DNA from: Schoenoplectus triqueter
Taxonomy: Eukaryota > Streptophyta > Magnoliopsida > Poales > Cyperaceae
Length of the DNA stretch: 35,308 nucleotides
Assembly (NCBI GenBank): GCA_964058805.1
Contig: CAXKVV010000072.1
Coordinates: 1-35,308 of the forward strand
Direction of reading: 5' to 3'
Under the pieces are notes generated by a model, which had not been told where the DNA came from, ran no database searches, and saw only the letters and a list, made by a program, of their open reading frames with translations. Position numbers and translations under genes: made by a program. Shown here one piece after another: positions 10,785 to 20,188 of the stretch (position 1 is the stretch's first letter; each line of letters begins with the position of its first letter).

Positions 10785-10819
10785 AATATCGGCAGCAGAA
10801 AGTCAGTTTTGCAGTAGTG

Positions 10820-11396
10820 GAAATAGAGTGTCTGATCATGTCACCTGTTATACTCCGTTCCGAGCAGAGACTAGAGAGACTATTGGAAGAATTAACGAAT
10901 TAAAAAATAAATAAAATGTGATTTGCATTTGAAGATGCGTAAGTGTGTGTAGAACAAAACAAGTTAGTTTATTCATTTAAAAAATAGTTTATTTCGATCA
11001 ATTTAAAAAAATAGTTTACTCATACTCAGTGTATAGTTTCAACTTTCAAGAGTCAGCATCAGGTCTAGTAAGAAATATAATATCATTCGTACCGTATGAG
11101 ATCTCGAATGTACAAATTTCAGGAAGAAAAAAAAAAGGTTTTTTTTACGCATAGTCAAATTTAAATGACTCAATTGCCTTATTTCAGTGATCTCAATTCT
11201 TAGTTCTATTTATAAATATCAATCAAATAAATAACATGTTTGTCGTATACAAATAACAAAAACTAAAAAGAACATAAATACTAATTCTTTTAAATTGTTG
11301 CATATTTATATTTTGTTTTAGATTTCTTGAGCTATTGTTGTAAAAACAATTCTTCCATAAATCGAATTCAAATTCACTCCTAGAAAGAAATTTTTT
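10820..11396. other. Intergenic stretch downstream of the CACTA element
   Basis: Apart from the GAA target duplication at its left edge, no gene, terminal repeat or array was recognised. Open frames here are short and without family features. Confidence 0.6.
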
Positions 11397-11522
11397 TGGT
11401 CTAGTGATAAAAGACAACACTCTCTGAATGGGAAATCGTGGGTTCGAAACCGGATGGGAGGTTTTTATGGACAATTATGAAATTTGAGAGTTTAACTCTC
11501 ATATTTTCAATAAAAAAAAAAA
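11397..11522 (+). mobile_element. tRNA-derived SINE-like unit
   Basis: A pol III internal promoter pair is visible: an A box TGGTCTAGTGA at 11397-11407 and a perfect B box GGTTCGAAACC at 11441-11451, about 34 bases apart as in tRNA genes and SINEs. No cloverleaf for a functional tRNA can be drawn. The unit ends in an A-rich run at 11511-11522. Flanking AGAAATTT-like and AGAAAATT sequences may be a decayed target duplication. The sequence at 11533-11630 (GGGCCTACCGCA, GTTTCGTCCCGAC) may belong to the same or a neighbouring SINE. Confidence 0.55.
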
Positions 11523-11963
11523 CAGAAAATTCCGCTGCCAAGTAGAGGATATTTTTACGGGCCTACCGCATTTTGTTGGACGAATTATATATACTTGAGC
11601 TGTAACTCGGGTTTCGTCCCGACAATAGTCCTCAAATAAATAATTAATAATATAAAATTTTAATATATTAGATAAATTTTCATATTAAAAAATTTAGACA
11701 TAATATTTTAAAATATTGAATAGTAATAATAACAATAATATATAATATAATATAATTAAATATATACTAATTTATAAATGATCATATAAAAAAAATTATA
11801 TCATTTTAAGAATTAAGTTTCACCTTAAGTATATTACATACATTTAATATAGGAGAGATAAACTATTTTATATCCCTTGGATTTAAAAAGATTTAAACAA
11901 AATTAGTAGTAGAGAAAAGTGATGATGTGGTATATTTAAAAAGTTTGAAAGCTTAATTCTATC

Positions 11964-12010
<47 letters not shown>
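11523..12010. repeat. AT-rich stretch ending in a TA/TG microsatellite
   Basis: After about 430 bases of featureless AT-rich DNA, a (TA)n then (TG)n tract runs from about 11964 to 12010. The first foldback MITE starts directly at its end. Confidence 0.8.
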
Positions 12011-12015
<5 letters not shown>

Positions 12016-12416
12016 GATACCGTGAGCTTAAGCTCACGGAGGCCTTCCGTGAGTTTAACTCAAAAAATATATCAAATCATCTCGAAATTTTAATTTATCA
12101 TTCTCATTAAATTTTTTACATGAAAATATATTGAGATACAAAAATTTGGAGTGTTTTGAGTTTTTTAAGTTATGATTTTTAATTTTTGAAAATCAGCTCT
12201 AAAAAACAATAATATATTTAATATTTGAACATCATTTTTAAAAATTAAAAATGATGACTTAAAAATCTCAAAACGCTCCGAATTTTTGCATCCCATGAGA
12301 ATTTCATATAAAAAAATTAATGAATATCATAAATTAAAATTTTGAGATGATTTGATATATTTTTTGAGTTAAAATCACAGAAAGCCTCTGTAACCTTAAG
12401 GGCACGGTATCTTTAC
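12011..12416. mobile_element. Foldback MITE, family A, copy 1
   Basis: The 406-bp unit starts GTAAAGATACCGTGAGCTTA and ends with the inverted GGCACGGTATCTTTAC. The arms stay complementary over most of their length; for example ACTCAAAAAATATATCAAAT on the left pairs with ATTTGATATATTTTTTGAGT on the right. It has no coding capacity. It sits between a TG tract on the left and a TATATATATATA tract on the right. Two diverged relatives occur at 17245-17650 and 18086-18492. Confidence 0.85.
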
Positions 12417-12442
12417 TATATATATATAGAGAGAGAGGGGGG

Positions 12443-12612
12443 GTTGAGCTACGGTGCTATGCATAGCATAGGTCGCATCCGTGCTATTGATCATTTCTTC
12501 ATTTTTTTAAGGTCTAAATGACCGATTCGAACTGCTCAAAATGATTTTCATATGAAAATCTAGTTGGAGACTAAATTTTATATTTTTTTAAGATAGTTTG
12601 AAAATCACTTGA

Positions 12613-12616
<4 letters not shown>
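12443..12616. mobile_element. Foldback MITE, family B, left half only (copy 1)
   Basis: It starts GTTGAGCTACGGTGCTATGC and runs to the central segment (GAAAATCACTTGATTTA), which matches the middle of the complete copy at 13289-13664. The right arm is absent and an (AT)n tract of about 37 bases follows. A GA-rich tract with a run of G precedes it. Confidence 0.75.

Positions 12617-12670
<54 letters not shown>
12617..12670. repeat. (AT)n-(GA)n compound microsatellite
   Basis: Alternating AT to about 12653 passes into alternating GA to about 12670, and the next MITE fragment starts at its edge. Confidence 0.95.
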
Positions 12671-12672
<2 letters not shown>

Positions 12673-12886
12673 TAATGCTATGGTGCTTCGCGAAGCAAAA
12701 AAAATTTTGTGCTTCGCATCCGTATCTCGAATTTAAAAGTTCAAACGGCCGATCCAAACCGTTGAGCATCATCTTCATATTGAAATATCCTTGGAGATCA
12801 AATTTTATATTTTTTTGAATTTTTTTGATATTTTTTAGATGGGTACAAAGTCGCTTATTTTGGATGGTGCAGAAATCTTTAGATCA
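12671..12886. mobile_element. Foldback MITE, family C, left half (copy 1)
   Basis: It starts GTAATGCTATGGTGCTTCGC and matches the complete copy at 17659-18057 through the left arm and into the central region. The centre is in the opposite orientation (GGGTACAAAGTCGC here versus its complement in copy 2), as expected for an invertible foldback loop. It is truncated where a family B element begins. Confidence 0.7.
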
Positions 12887-13275
12887 ACAAACTTTGTATA
12901 GCAAAGATCACCCTCATGCTATGGATTAATTATTCATTTTAAAAGTTCAAATGGTTGATCCAACCATATATAATAATTTTCATATAAATATCTAAATGTA
13001 TACCAAATTTTATATTTCTTAAAAAAAATTTACTATTTTTGAAGGTACTTAGAAAATCACATGATTTAGTCATTATGAACCATTCAAAAAAAGTGATTTT
13101 CTAATTATCTTTAAAAATAGTAAAAAAAATAGAAAATATAAAATTTGGTCTTGGTCTACCTCTAAATATTTATACGAAAATCATTTTGTACTTGGATCGA
13201 CCATTTACACTTTAATAACGAAGAACCGTCATAGCATGGGAGCAATCTGTGTTGTGCATAGCACCACGGCCCAAC
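12887..13275. mobile_element. Foldback MITE, family B, copy 2
   Basis: The left end is eroded (ATAGCAAAGATCACCCTCATG), but the inner arms are clear: GATTTAGTCATTATGAACCA is the centre, and the right arm ends TGCATAGCACCACGGCCCAAC. Read on the minus strand, the right end is GTTGGGCCGTGGTGCTATGC, matching the family B left terminus. A short TA tract follows. Confidence 0.75.
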
Positions 13276-13288
13276 TCATATATATATA

Positions 13289-13664
13289 GTTAGGCTACGG
13301 TGCTACGCGTAGCACGGATGACTCGTGTGCTACAGATTGTTTATCCATCTTTAAAGTTCAAATGTTCAATTCAACCGGTCATAATATTTTTAATATGAAA
13401 ATCTAGTTGGGGATCAAATTTTATATATTTTATAAATTTTTTTACTTTTTTTTTTTAAGATAGTTAGAAAATCACTTGATTTTATTATTATTAATTGTCC
13501 AAAAAGAGTCATTTTCTAGCTATCTTAAAAAATATAAAATTTGATCTCCAACTAGATTTTCATATGAAAAATATTTTGACCGGTCGGATCGATCATTTAA
13601 ATTTTAAAAATAAAAAAAAGTATATAACACACAAACCATTCATACTATGTGTAGCACCCCAAAC
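13289..13664. mobile_element. Foldback MITE, family B, copy 3 (complete)
   Basis: The 376-bp unit has both arms: left GTTAGGCTACGGTGCTACGC and right TGTGTAGCACCCCAAAC. The inner arms pair well (TTAGAAAATCACTTGATTTT against AAAAGAGTCATTTTCTAGCT). It lies between (TA)n tracts at about 13277-13288 and 13665-13689. Confidence 0.85.
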
Positions 13665-16365
13665 TATATATATATATATATATATATATTCAAAATTTTA
13701 CTCTAATTTTGCAATGACGTTTGATTTAGAAAAAGAATAAATCAATTTATCTTTTATTTTATTCAGATGTCAAATAAAAATCCAACAGACACGTCGGGTA
13801 GAATTGACCGGCCATTTGGATCTAGTAAATAAATGTCATCTTGTCCGTAAAATTCCCAATTTAAACAACCCTCGTGCGTCAGCATGTACATGTACATTGA
13901 ATGGGACCGCACATTCTCTTCTGCAAACTATGCGGTTCTCATGTATTAAAATTCACGTTTAATGTTAAATTAAAATTGTTGATGAGTAATTAAACAGTAC
14001 ACAACAAAAGAACCACAGAGATTGTAGAGAAAATCTCTTCGCCCTATTGAATGGAGACATATTCGACCTCTCAGTTTAATTTTTTTTATTCCGCTAAATT
14101 TTTTAATTAATTTGATTTTAATTTTTTAATTTTTTATTTTTTAAACCGATAAACTAAATAGTTCAAATTTAATCAATTTAATTCATAATTAACATAAATA
14201 AAAATTAATTTAAAATTAATTAAATATATTTATTTTCTATACATTTTATTTAGTTACTTATTTTATTTTTTAACTATTTGTTTTTTATATTATTTTTTAT
14301 AACTATTAATATTTTTATTTTCTTTAACTTATATAATTCTGATTTTTCTGAAAAAAATAAAATTTAAATTTATTTGGTTGATATTTTTATATGTTTGGTG
14401 CATAATTTCACACCCCTATATGCTGTAGTAGATCCAATCTCCTTAGCAAGGCTAGGCACATTACATACGGCTGGTGTCAAATTCTAAAAAAATAGTTATG
14501 AAACATTTGTTTCCAATTAAATTTAGACACTTACGTAGTTTTGAACTATATTTTTCTTATTTAAAAGAAAAAATTACTATTTTGCCTATATATAAATCTC
14601 CCGTTGAAAATTTTGAGAAAGAAAGAATTGTGTCGTTGAAAATTTCAAAACAAAAATAATATCATTAGAAATTTTAATAATAAGGATAGAAAAAAAATTC
14701 TCACATTCCTCATAAGTGGATCCGAATTGGCGGTCATATTTTCTATGACAGAAAAAATATAATACAATACTATGACTATCAGATTGATTTAACCAATTCA
14801 GATTATATTCAGTGAGGAATTTATTATTAAATTGAGCGAAAATTGACACGGTTGCCATAATTCAAACTAGCTACCTAACCGCCTTGCTGTTTGTACTAAT
14901 TTGTACAGATCAAAAGGAAATTTCAACTTTCAAGATGAATTTTAAACATTTCTAGTGCGGTGGTTGTTGGGATCCTAAATGCTGTTGTCATGGCTAATGG
15001 CTTAGACAAAAATTCACATTTATATTAATCTTATAAGCCTGTCTAAGTGTCTATTGTTATGTCTATTAGCTTAGTAAAAATATTTTTTTAGTAAAATTGA
15101 GACTCTAAACCATTTATCTTTTAAATATTTATAAAAAAAAATTATGTGAATTTAGAACATGCATATCATGCGGATAGTATTATTTTTGCCACTAAAAAAC
15201 TGTTCCTCATAAATATGATAAATCCATCTACGTCATACTTTTTTACATGATTAATATTAGAAATGAAAATGGACCGGATCTGAACAAAAAATTATATGTG
15301 CATATGAAATATCCATATAGATTATTATCTAGATAAAGTTATGAATTTCAATTATATATTCCTATAGTGAGTTACTTTATATAATTTATATATTGGAAAC
15401 GTTTATATATGAATAAACTAAAAAGTTATTTTGTAATAAATTTGATATTTTTTAAAAGCTAAGAGAGTTTTATTTTATATCCGAACAACAGCAAAGGGAG
15501 GATCACTTGAAAAATTTTAACTCAACAATTCGACAAAGAAATTTCAAATTAATTCAAAAAAATCTCCCAAATAGAAAACAAGTTATAGATATATTATAGA
15601 CCTTATAGATTGATAGTATTTTTAAATTTCATATAACAAAATTTTATGTAATTTATAATGGTTTTAATGTAATGGTCATTGATGGGTTACAAATTATACT
15701 TGAAATGTATGAAATCTGAAAACATAATAACTTCATCGTTATTTCTATAAATATTTTCCATCTTTACGATCTTTTAAAGAATTTTTTTCAAATTTAATTC
15801 AATTCCTGTTGTTAAAATAAGCATTGACAAATGATCCCTCCCCATATTAAATTTTTTTATCATGAGGAAAATTAGGTATTTGAACCCTCATATATATATG
15901 AGGCACATAAAAAATTATTGCTATGAGGTAGACACATATATGGACATTATATTCGAGCACCACCATTGAAAAACTTACTCAGGTAATGCCGTTGGTTTTA
16001 GACAGAGCGATTAATCCAAAGTCTAACAACAAGTTACACAAAGGAGGCGTCAATTTGTCTTGTTTAGGAATTAATAAATGCCACGCAGACGTAGCAGGTT
16101 GAATTACTGGCCATTTGATGTAGACATCTAGTAAGATATTTATTCTCATCTAGGAAATTTTCAAATTCGTGCATCAGCATATCCATCTGATCAGATTTTT
16201 TTTAATATATTAATTATTCGATATTTCGATTAGAATTTTGAAGCTAAGATGTATTTCTGGATTGTATTCACTACTTCGTGCAGCTTGATAACGCTGCTAT
16301 TATCAGATCAGTTAGAATTTAGGTGACATAAATTTGCGAAATGGTTGTTTCTTAATTTCTGTTGT

Positions 16366-16393
<28 letters not shown>
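13665..16393. other. Long AT-rich stretch without recognisable gene
   Basis: An (AT)n tract (13665-13689) is followed by about 2.7 kb of AT-rich DNA with many homopolymer runs. No conserved protein segment, terminal inverted repeat with target duplication, or structured array was recognised. Short frames at 14474-14659 and 14586-14858 (minus) overlap each other and look like chance frames. Confidence 0.65.
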
Positions 16394-16397
<4 letters not shown>

Positions 16398-16797
16398 TCT
16401 GACTATGATACTTTGCAAAGTACATAGGCATTGTGTGCTTTGCACTCTATTATTAATTTCAAGTTAGAAATAATCAATCTGATCTGTTCAATCTAATCTT
16501 CATATCAAAATCTATTAGTAAATCATATTTTATATTTTTTAGAATTTTTTTGCTAATTTTTTTGATGAGGAAAAAATGATTTGATCTGAGAATTCTAATT
16601 CATCCAAAAATGACGGTTTCCCCCCTATCCAAAAAAATAGCAAATAAATTTCAAAAAATATAAAATTTGGTTTATTAATAAATTTTGATATGGAGATTAG
16701 ATTGAGAGGTTTGGATCGATCATTTTTTACTTCAAATTAATAATAAAACGCAAAACACACAACGCTCTTGTGCTTTATAAAATATCGTAACCTAATT
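16394..16797. mobile_element. Foldback MITE, family B, diverged copy 4
   Basis: The left end GTCTGACTATGATACTTTGC and the right end (minus strand, AGGTTACGATATTTTATAAA) are diverged forms of the GTTAGGCTACGGTGCTACGC terminus. The inner arms carry the family's AAATTTTATATTTTTT-type motif in both orientations. It is bordered by (TA)n tracts on both sides (about 16366-16393 and 16798-16812). Confidence 0.7.
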
Positions 16798-16812
16798 TAT
16801 ATATATATATAA

Positions 16813-17244
16813 TTTTTTTTAAACCGGACATCCAAAAAAATAATAATAAGTTTGAAGTTTGAACTATATGATAGGGATCTGATTAACATTCATTATACAT
16901 TCAAAATTCTTTACAATTAACCATTTTCTGGAAGTAGGTGCAGGTATTTGCCATTGTGATAAATTAATATGATTGTCCACACAGTCTTCCAACTGTCTGA
17001 ATGGTCACCGTAAGTTCTCACAAATAGATACATCCAAGCAAAATTCTGTATGAAAGCATTTTTATAGAATGTACCTACCTCAGTGCCACTTGAATGGGGT
17101 GAAGTGTCGTAATTAATTTGTACTTCAATGTTTTTTAATTTACTATGTATGAAACTCATTGGTGCGCGTTTTCCTTGTTATTTGCTTCACCAAAGAGAAG
17201 TATGAAAGAAAAGGGCCCAAATGATATATATATATATATATATA
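16813..17244. other. Spacer between MITEs with one unassigned small open frame
   Basis: A minus-strand frame at 16917-17159 encodes 80 residues with an aromatic-rich middle (QNFAWMYLFVRTYGDHSDSW). It matches no family I know, and no splice context or neighbours support it, so I do not call it a gene. A (TA)n tract at about 17224-17244 leads into the next MITE. Confidence 0.4.
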
Positions 17245-17650
17245 GTAAAGATATCGTGGACTTAAACTCACGGAGGTCTTCCGTGAATTTAACTCAAAAA
17301 ATATATTAAATTATTTTTAAATTTTAATTTCACTCTCATTAAATTCTTCATATTGAAATCTTATGGGAAAGAAAATTTTAGGATATTTCGAGTTTTTTAA
17401 ATCGCTCTTTTAAATTTTTAAAAATAATGTACAAATATTAAATATTTTATTATTATTTTTAGAACCGATTTTTAAAAATTAAAAAGAGTGACTTAGAAAA
17501 CTCGAAACATCCCAAATTTGTATACCCTATAAGATTTCAATATGAAAAATTTAATGAGAGTGAAAAATTTAAATTTAGAGATGATTTGATATATTTTTTG
17601 AGTTAAGCTCACGGAAAGCCTCCGTGAGATTAAGCTCACGATATATCCAT
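17245..17650. mobile_element. Foldback MITE, family A, copy 2
   Basis: It starts GTAAAGATATCGTGGACTTA and keeps the family features ACTCACGGAGGTCTTCCGTG and ACTCAAAAAATATATTAAAT, with the inverted arm (TTGATATATTTTTTGAGTTA, CACGGAAAGCCTCCGTGAG) on the right. (TA)n tracts flank both ends. Confidence 0.85.
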
Positions 17651-17658
17651 ATATATAT

Positions 17659-18057
17659 AATGATGTTATGGTGCTTTACGAAACACAAAATTTCTCATTC
17701 TTCACGTTTATATCTCAAATTTAAAAGTTTAAATGATCGATCTAAACTGTTGAACATCATCTTTATATTAAATATATCCTTGGGGATCAAATTTTATATA
17801 TTTTTAGAATTTTTGCTATTTTTTAAATGAGTAAAAAGTTTGCTGATCTAACAATTTCTGTATCATTCAAAACTAGCGATTTTATACCCATCTAAAAAAT
17901 AGCAAAATTTTTCAAAAAAAAATATAAATTTTGATCTCCAAAGATAGTTCAATATGTAAATCATATTTAACGATTTGGATCGGCCATTTGTGCTTACAAA
18001 TTCAAGATATGGACGCGAAGCACGAGAAATTTTGTGCTTCGTGAAGTTCCATAGTCT
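17659..18057. mobile_element. Foldback MITE, family C, copy 2 (complete)
   Basis: The left arm starts ATGATGTTATGGTGCTTTAC and the right arm ends GTGCTTCGTGAAGTTCCATAG. The arms include TTTAAATGATCGATCTAAAC and its counterpart GATTTGGATCGGCCATTTG. Only about 8 bases of TA-rich sequence separate it from the preceding family A copy, and a CTCT-(TA)n tract follows. Confidence 0.8.
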
Positions 18058-18085
18058 CTCGCTCTCTATATATATATAGATAGAT

Positions 18086-18492
18086 AGAAAAAAATAACGT
18101 GAGATTAAATTTAAAGAGGCATTTCATATATTTAACTCAAAAAGTACATCATTTCATTTTTAAATTTTATTTTATCATTGTCAATAAATTCTTCATTTTA
18201 AAACCTTATGAGATACAAAAATTTGATGTGTTTCGAGTTTCCTATGAAACTGTTTTCTATTTTTAAAAGTTAATCTCTAAAAATAATAATAAAATATTTA
18301 ATATTTATACATTATTATTAAAAATAAAAAACAATCTCTTAAAATATTTAAAACACCTCAAATTTGTGTATCTCATAAAATATTCATATGAAAATTTTAA
18401 TGAACATAATAAATTAAAATTTAAAGATAATTTAATATATTTTTTTGAGGTAAATTTATGAAAATGTCGATAAACTTAAACTCGCGCTGTAT
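18086..18492. mobile_element. Foldback MITE, family A, diverged copy 3
   Basis: The terminal sequence is eroded (AAAAAAATAACGTGAGATTA), but the arm motif ACTCAAAAAGTACATCATTT, the central TTAAAAATAAAAAACAATCT and the right-arm TTTAATATATTTTTTTGAGG align with copies 1 and 2. A TATATATAGATAGATAG tract precedes it and a short TA tract follows. Confidence 0.65.
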
Positions 18493-18612
18493 ATATATGT
18501 GTCAGCATATCGTCAAAAGTTAGAGGGGGTCAAAATGTTAATAATATCCACTAATTAACATAACCAATAATTCAATGCCAATCAAGTTGGTGAAACTGAC
18601 ACCGTAGCAGTT

Positions 18613-18780
18613 AATTACTTCTACTGCACGCTGCAACTCCCATTGGATGATACATTACCACCTGCTTTAAATAAAAGTGATGACATTCCATGGACCATGG
18701 CTGAAGAAAATTTCAGAAATGAGCATTTCTTATTACTCCGGAATCCACAATTTAATCCAGAAGAAGTTACAAATACTGTC
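18613..18780 (+). pseudogene. Unidentified coding-like fragment 1
   Basis: The frame encodes LPLDDTLPPALNKSDDIPW and ENFRNEHFLLLRNPQFNPEE, with balanced codon use and many charged residues, unlike the flanking AT-rich DNA. It then runs into a low-complexity repeat (CATCTTAATACC/CATCTTAATATC). No start codon, splice sites or family can be assigned. It may be an exon of the same decayed gene as the fragment at 19577-19798, which has the same orientation. Confidence 0.35.
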
Positions 18781-19576
18781 TCCATACCTCAGATGCTTGT
18801 TATTCTTTTCATCTTAATACCATGTTTTCATCTTAATATCATATTTTATATGCATGTTTTCGCATAGAGAAACATTGACAAGATATGGGTACGAAGTTGG
18901 AAGGAGACTTAGCTGGAATTAATTATTTCAACTTAACTTTGATCATTCTGTCGATGCCATTTAGTTTGTCTCGGTTCAACGTTATACTACTACAACCGTT
19001 TGAAACTGTCAAAAAGACAAATAATTAACACGAAGAACAATTCAAATGTTCATAAGTACTACAAATTAAAAATAAACTTCGCAAGCAATATCATCTATCA
19101 GATAACTTAATGATATATTAGTTTAATTACCATCATTTTCTACTATATTAGTTGCAAATGTTAGCAATTAACATTTTATTCTTTGTACATAAAATGAAAG
19201 TCTGTCATTTCCTGTCAGAACCAAAAAAAATGTATACTGACACAACCCTTACAGGAAAAGAGGAAACTCTGTCAAAACAGTCAGTCAGGAGGAGTCCATT
19301 GGATTAAAATAAACTAAAATAAATATTAAAGCAAGTAAATATCAAACGCATACCAACTGAACAGCCTTTAGGTCTAATATGTTACGAAAATTTTACACAC
19401 CGGTTCTGTTCTTGGTACAATCATCATCAGTTGATTCGAGTATTGAACAAGCTTTTTTTCTAGAAGATAAAATAAAGTGGAGATCAAACTCTTAACTTTA
19501 ATTATCTACAAAGGGTCACCTAATATGATGTCCAACCTGCGACCTGTCACATAATAATTATTATGTTCATAATCTA
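18781..19576. other. AT-rich stretch between the two coding-like fragments
   Basis: No protein family, repeat array or transposon end was recognised. If the flanking fragments are exons of one gene, this would be its intron or introns. Confidence 0.5.
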
Positions 19577-19798
19577 GAAGCAATTAGAAATCAAAACATA
19601 TTTGGTGTTGGTGACATAGAAAGAGAGATGAATCAATATTTTAAAACCCTGACAAACAATCCACCTAATTTATGTGAGAGGACTTTGAAAAACATGAAAG
19701 CTGGTTTCAGTTCTATATTAGAGTTGTTAAAAGATGAAGGCATATATAATAACCAAATTGAGCCCGCTCCATATGAACAAATCCTCTTAACTTATTAA
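19577..19798 (+). pseudogene. Unidentified coding-like fragment 2
   Basis: After a plausible splice acceptor (AATCTAG at 19571-19577), an open frame of about 73 codons runs to TAA at 19796-19798. It reads like a real helical C-terminus: GVGDIEREMNQYFKTLTNNP, then CERTLKNMKAGFSSILELLK. I do not recognise the family. It may be the last exon of a decayed gene together with the fragment at 18613-18780. No upstream promoter or start can be shown. Confidence 0.4.
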
Positions 19799-20188
19799 TC
19801 CACATTCGCTTTTTGAAACATTCAACATGAAATAAAATAATATTTACATCTCCTGATATTCGACCATTTTGGATTGATTGCGGAAATTCTTGCTGGGCCT
19901 GTCAAAAAGTTTTACGTGCTTCAATTTTCTATTTTTACAAAACAAGAAAACTCCAAATAAAATATAGAACATTTAGGCAAATTTTCATAGGTTTGGTAAA
20001 TAAAAAAAAAAAGAACTTGGTTTGAAAATCAATTTAGTCAAAAGCATTGATTTGATTGGCCGACGGATAATTATAACAGGCATATCTGCCCATGAATGAT
20101 CAAAATACACAACAATATTTAACTCCTAAGTCGCAACAGTGGGTTTTGAAAATGTACATAACACCACCACCATACCATACACTAGAAT
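19799..20188. other. Probable 3' flank of the BTB gene
   Basis: No separate gene is visible. The part nearest 20188 should contain the 3' UTR of the minus-strand BTB gene. Confidence 0.5.

Larger units (their letters stand above)
4377..10819 (+). mobile_element. CACTA (En/Spm) DNA transposon, 6443 bp, complete ends
   Basis: The left end begins CACTACAGCAAAATTAACT at 4377. The right end, read on the minus strand, begins CACTACTGCAAAACTGACT at 10819; the two match at 16 of 19 bases. The flanks are GAA at 4374-4376 and GAA at 10820-10822, the perfect 3-bp target duplication expected for this superfamily. Subterminal GCGACCGG motifs are present at both ends. Inside are two genes in the usual CACTA order: a TNP2-type transposase, here defective, and a second Transposase_24-type gene. 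Since the TNP2 catalytic core is deleted, this copy should be non-autonomous. The intact target duplication and readable second gene argue for modest age. Confidence 0.95.

Noticed and set aside
10609..10914. Open frames on both strands over the CACTA right end
   Set aside because: They are created by the GCGACCGG repeats and run across the transposon border into flanking DNA.
11397..11470. A functional tRNA gene
   Set aside because: A and B boxes are present, but acceptor and anticodon stems cannot be formed; a SINE fits better.
13495..13740. Plus-strand open frame of 81 codons
   Set aside because: It lies inside the arm of a foldback MITE and in its flanking TA tract (IYIYIYI translation).
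16917..17159. Minus-strand open frame of 80 codons
   Set aside because: The translation looks protein-like in part but has no family, no splice context and no supporting neighbours, so it is noted only as unassigned.
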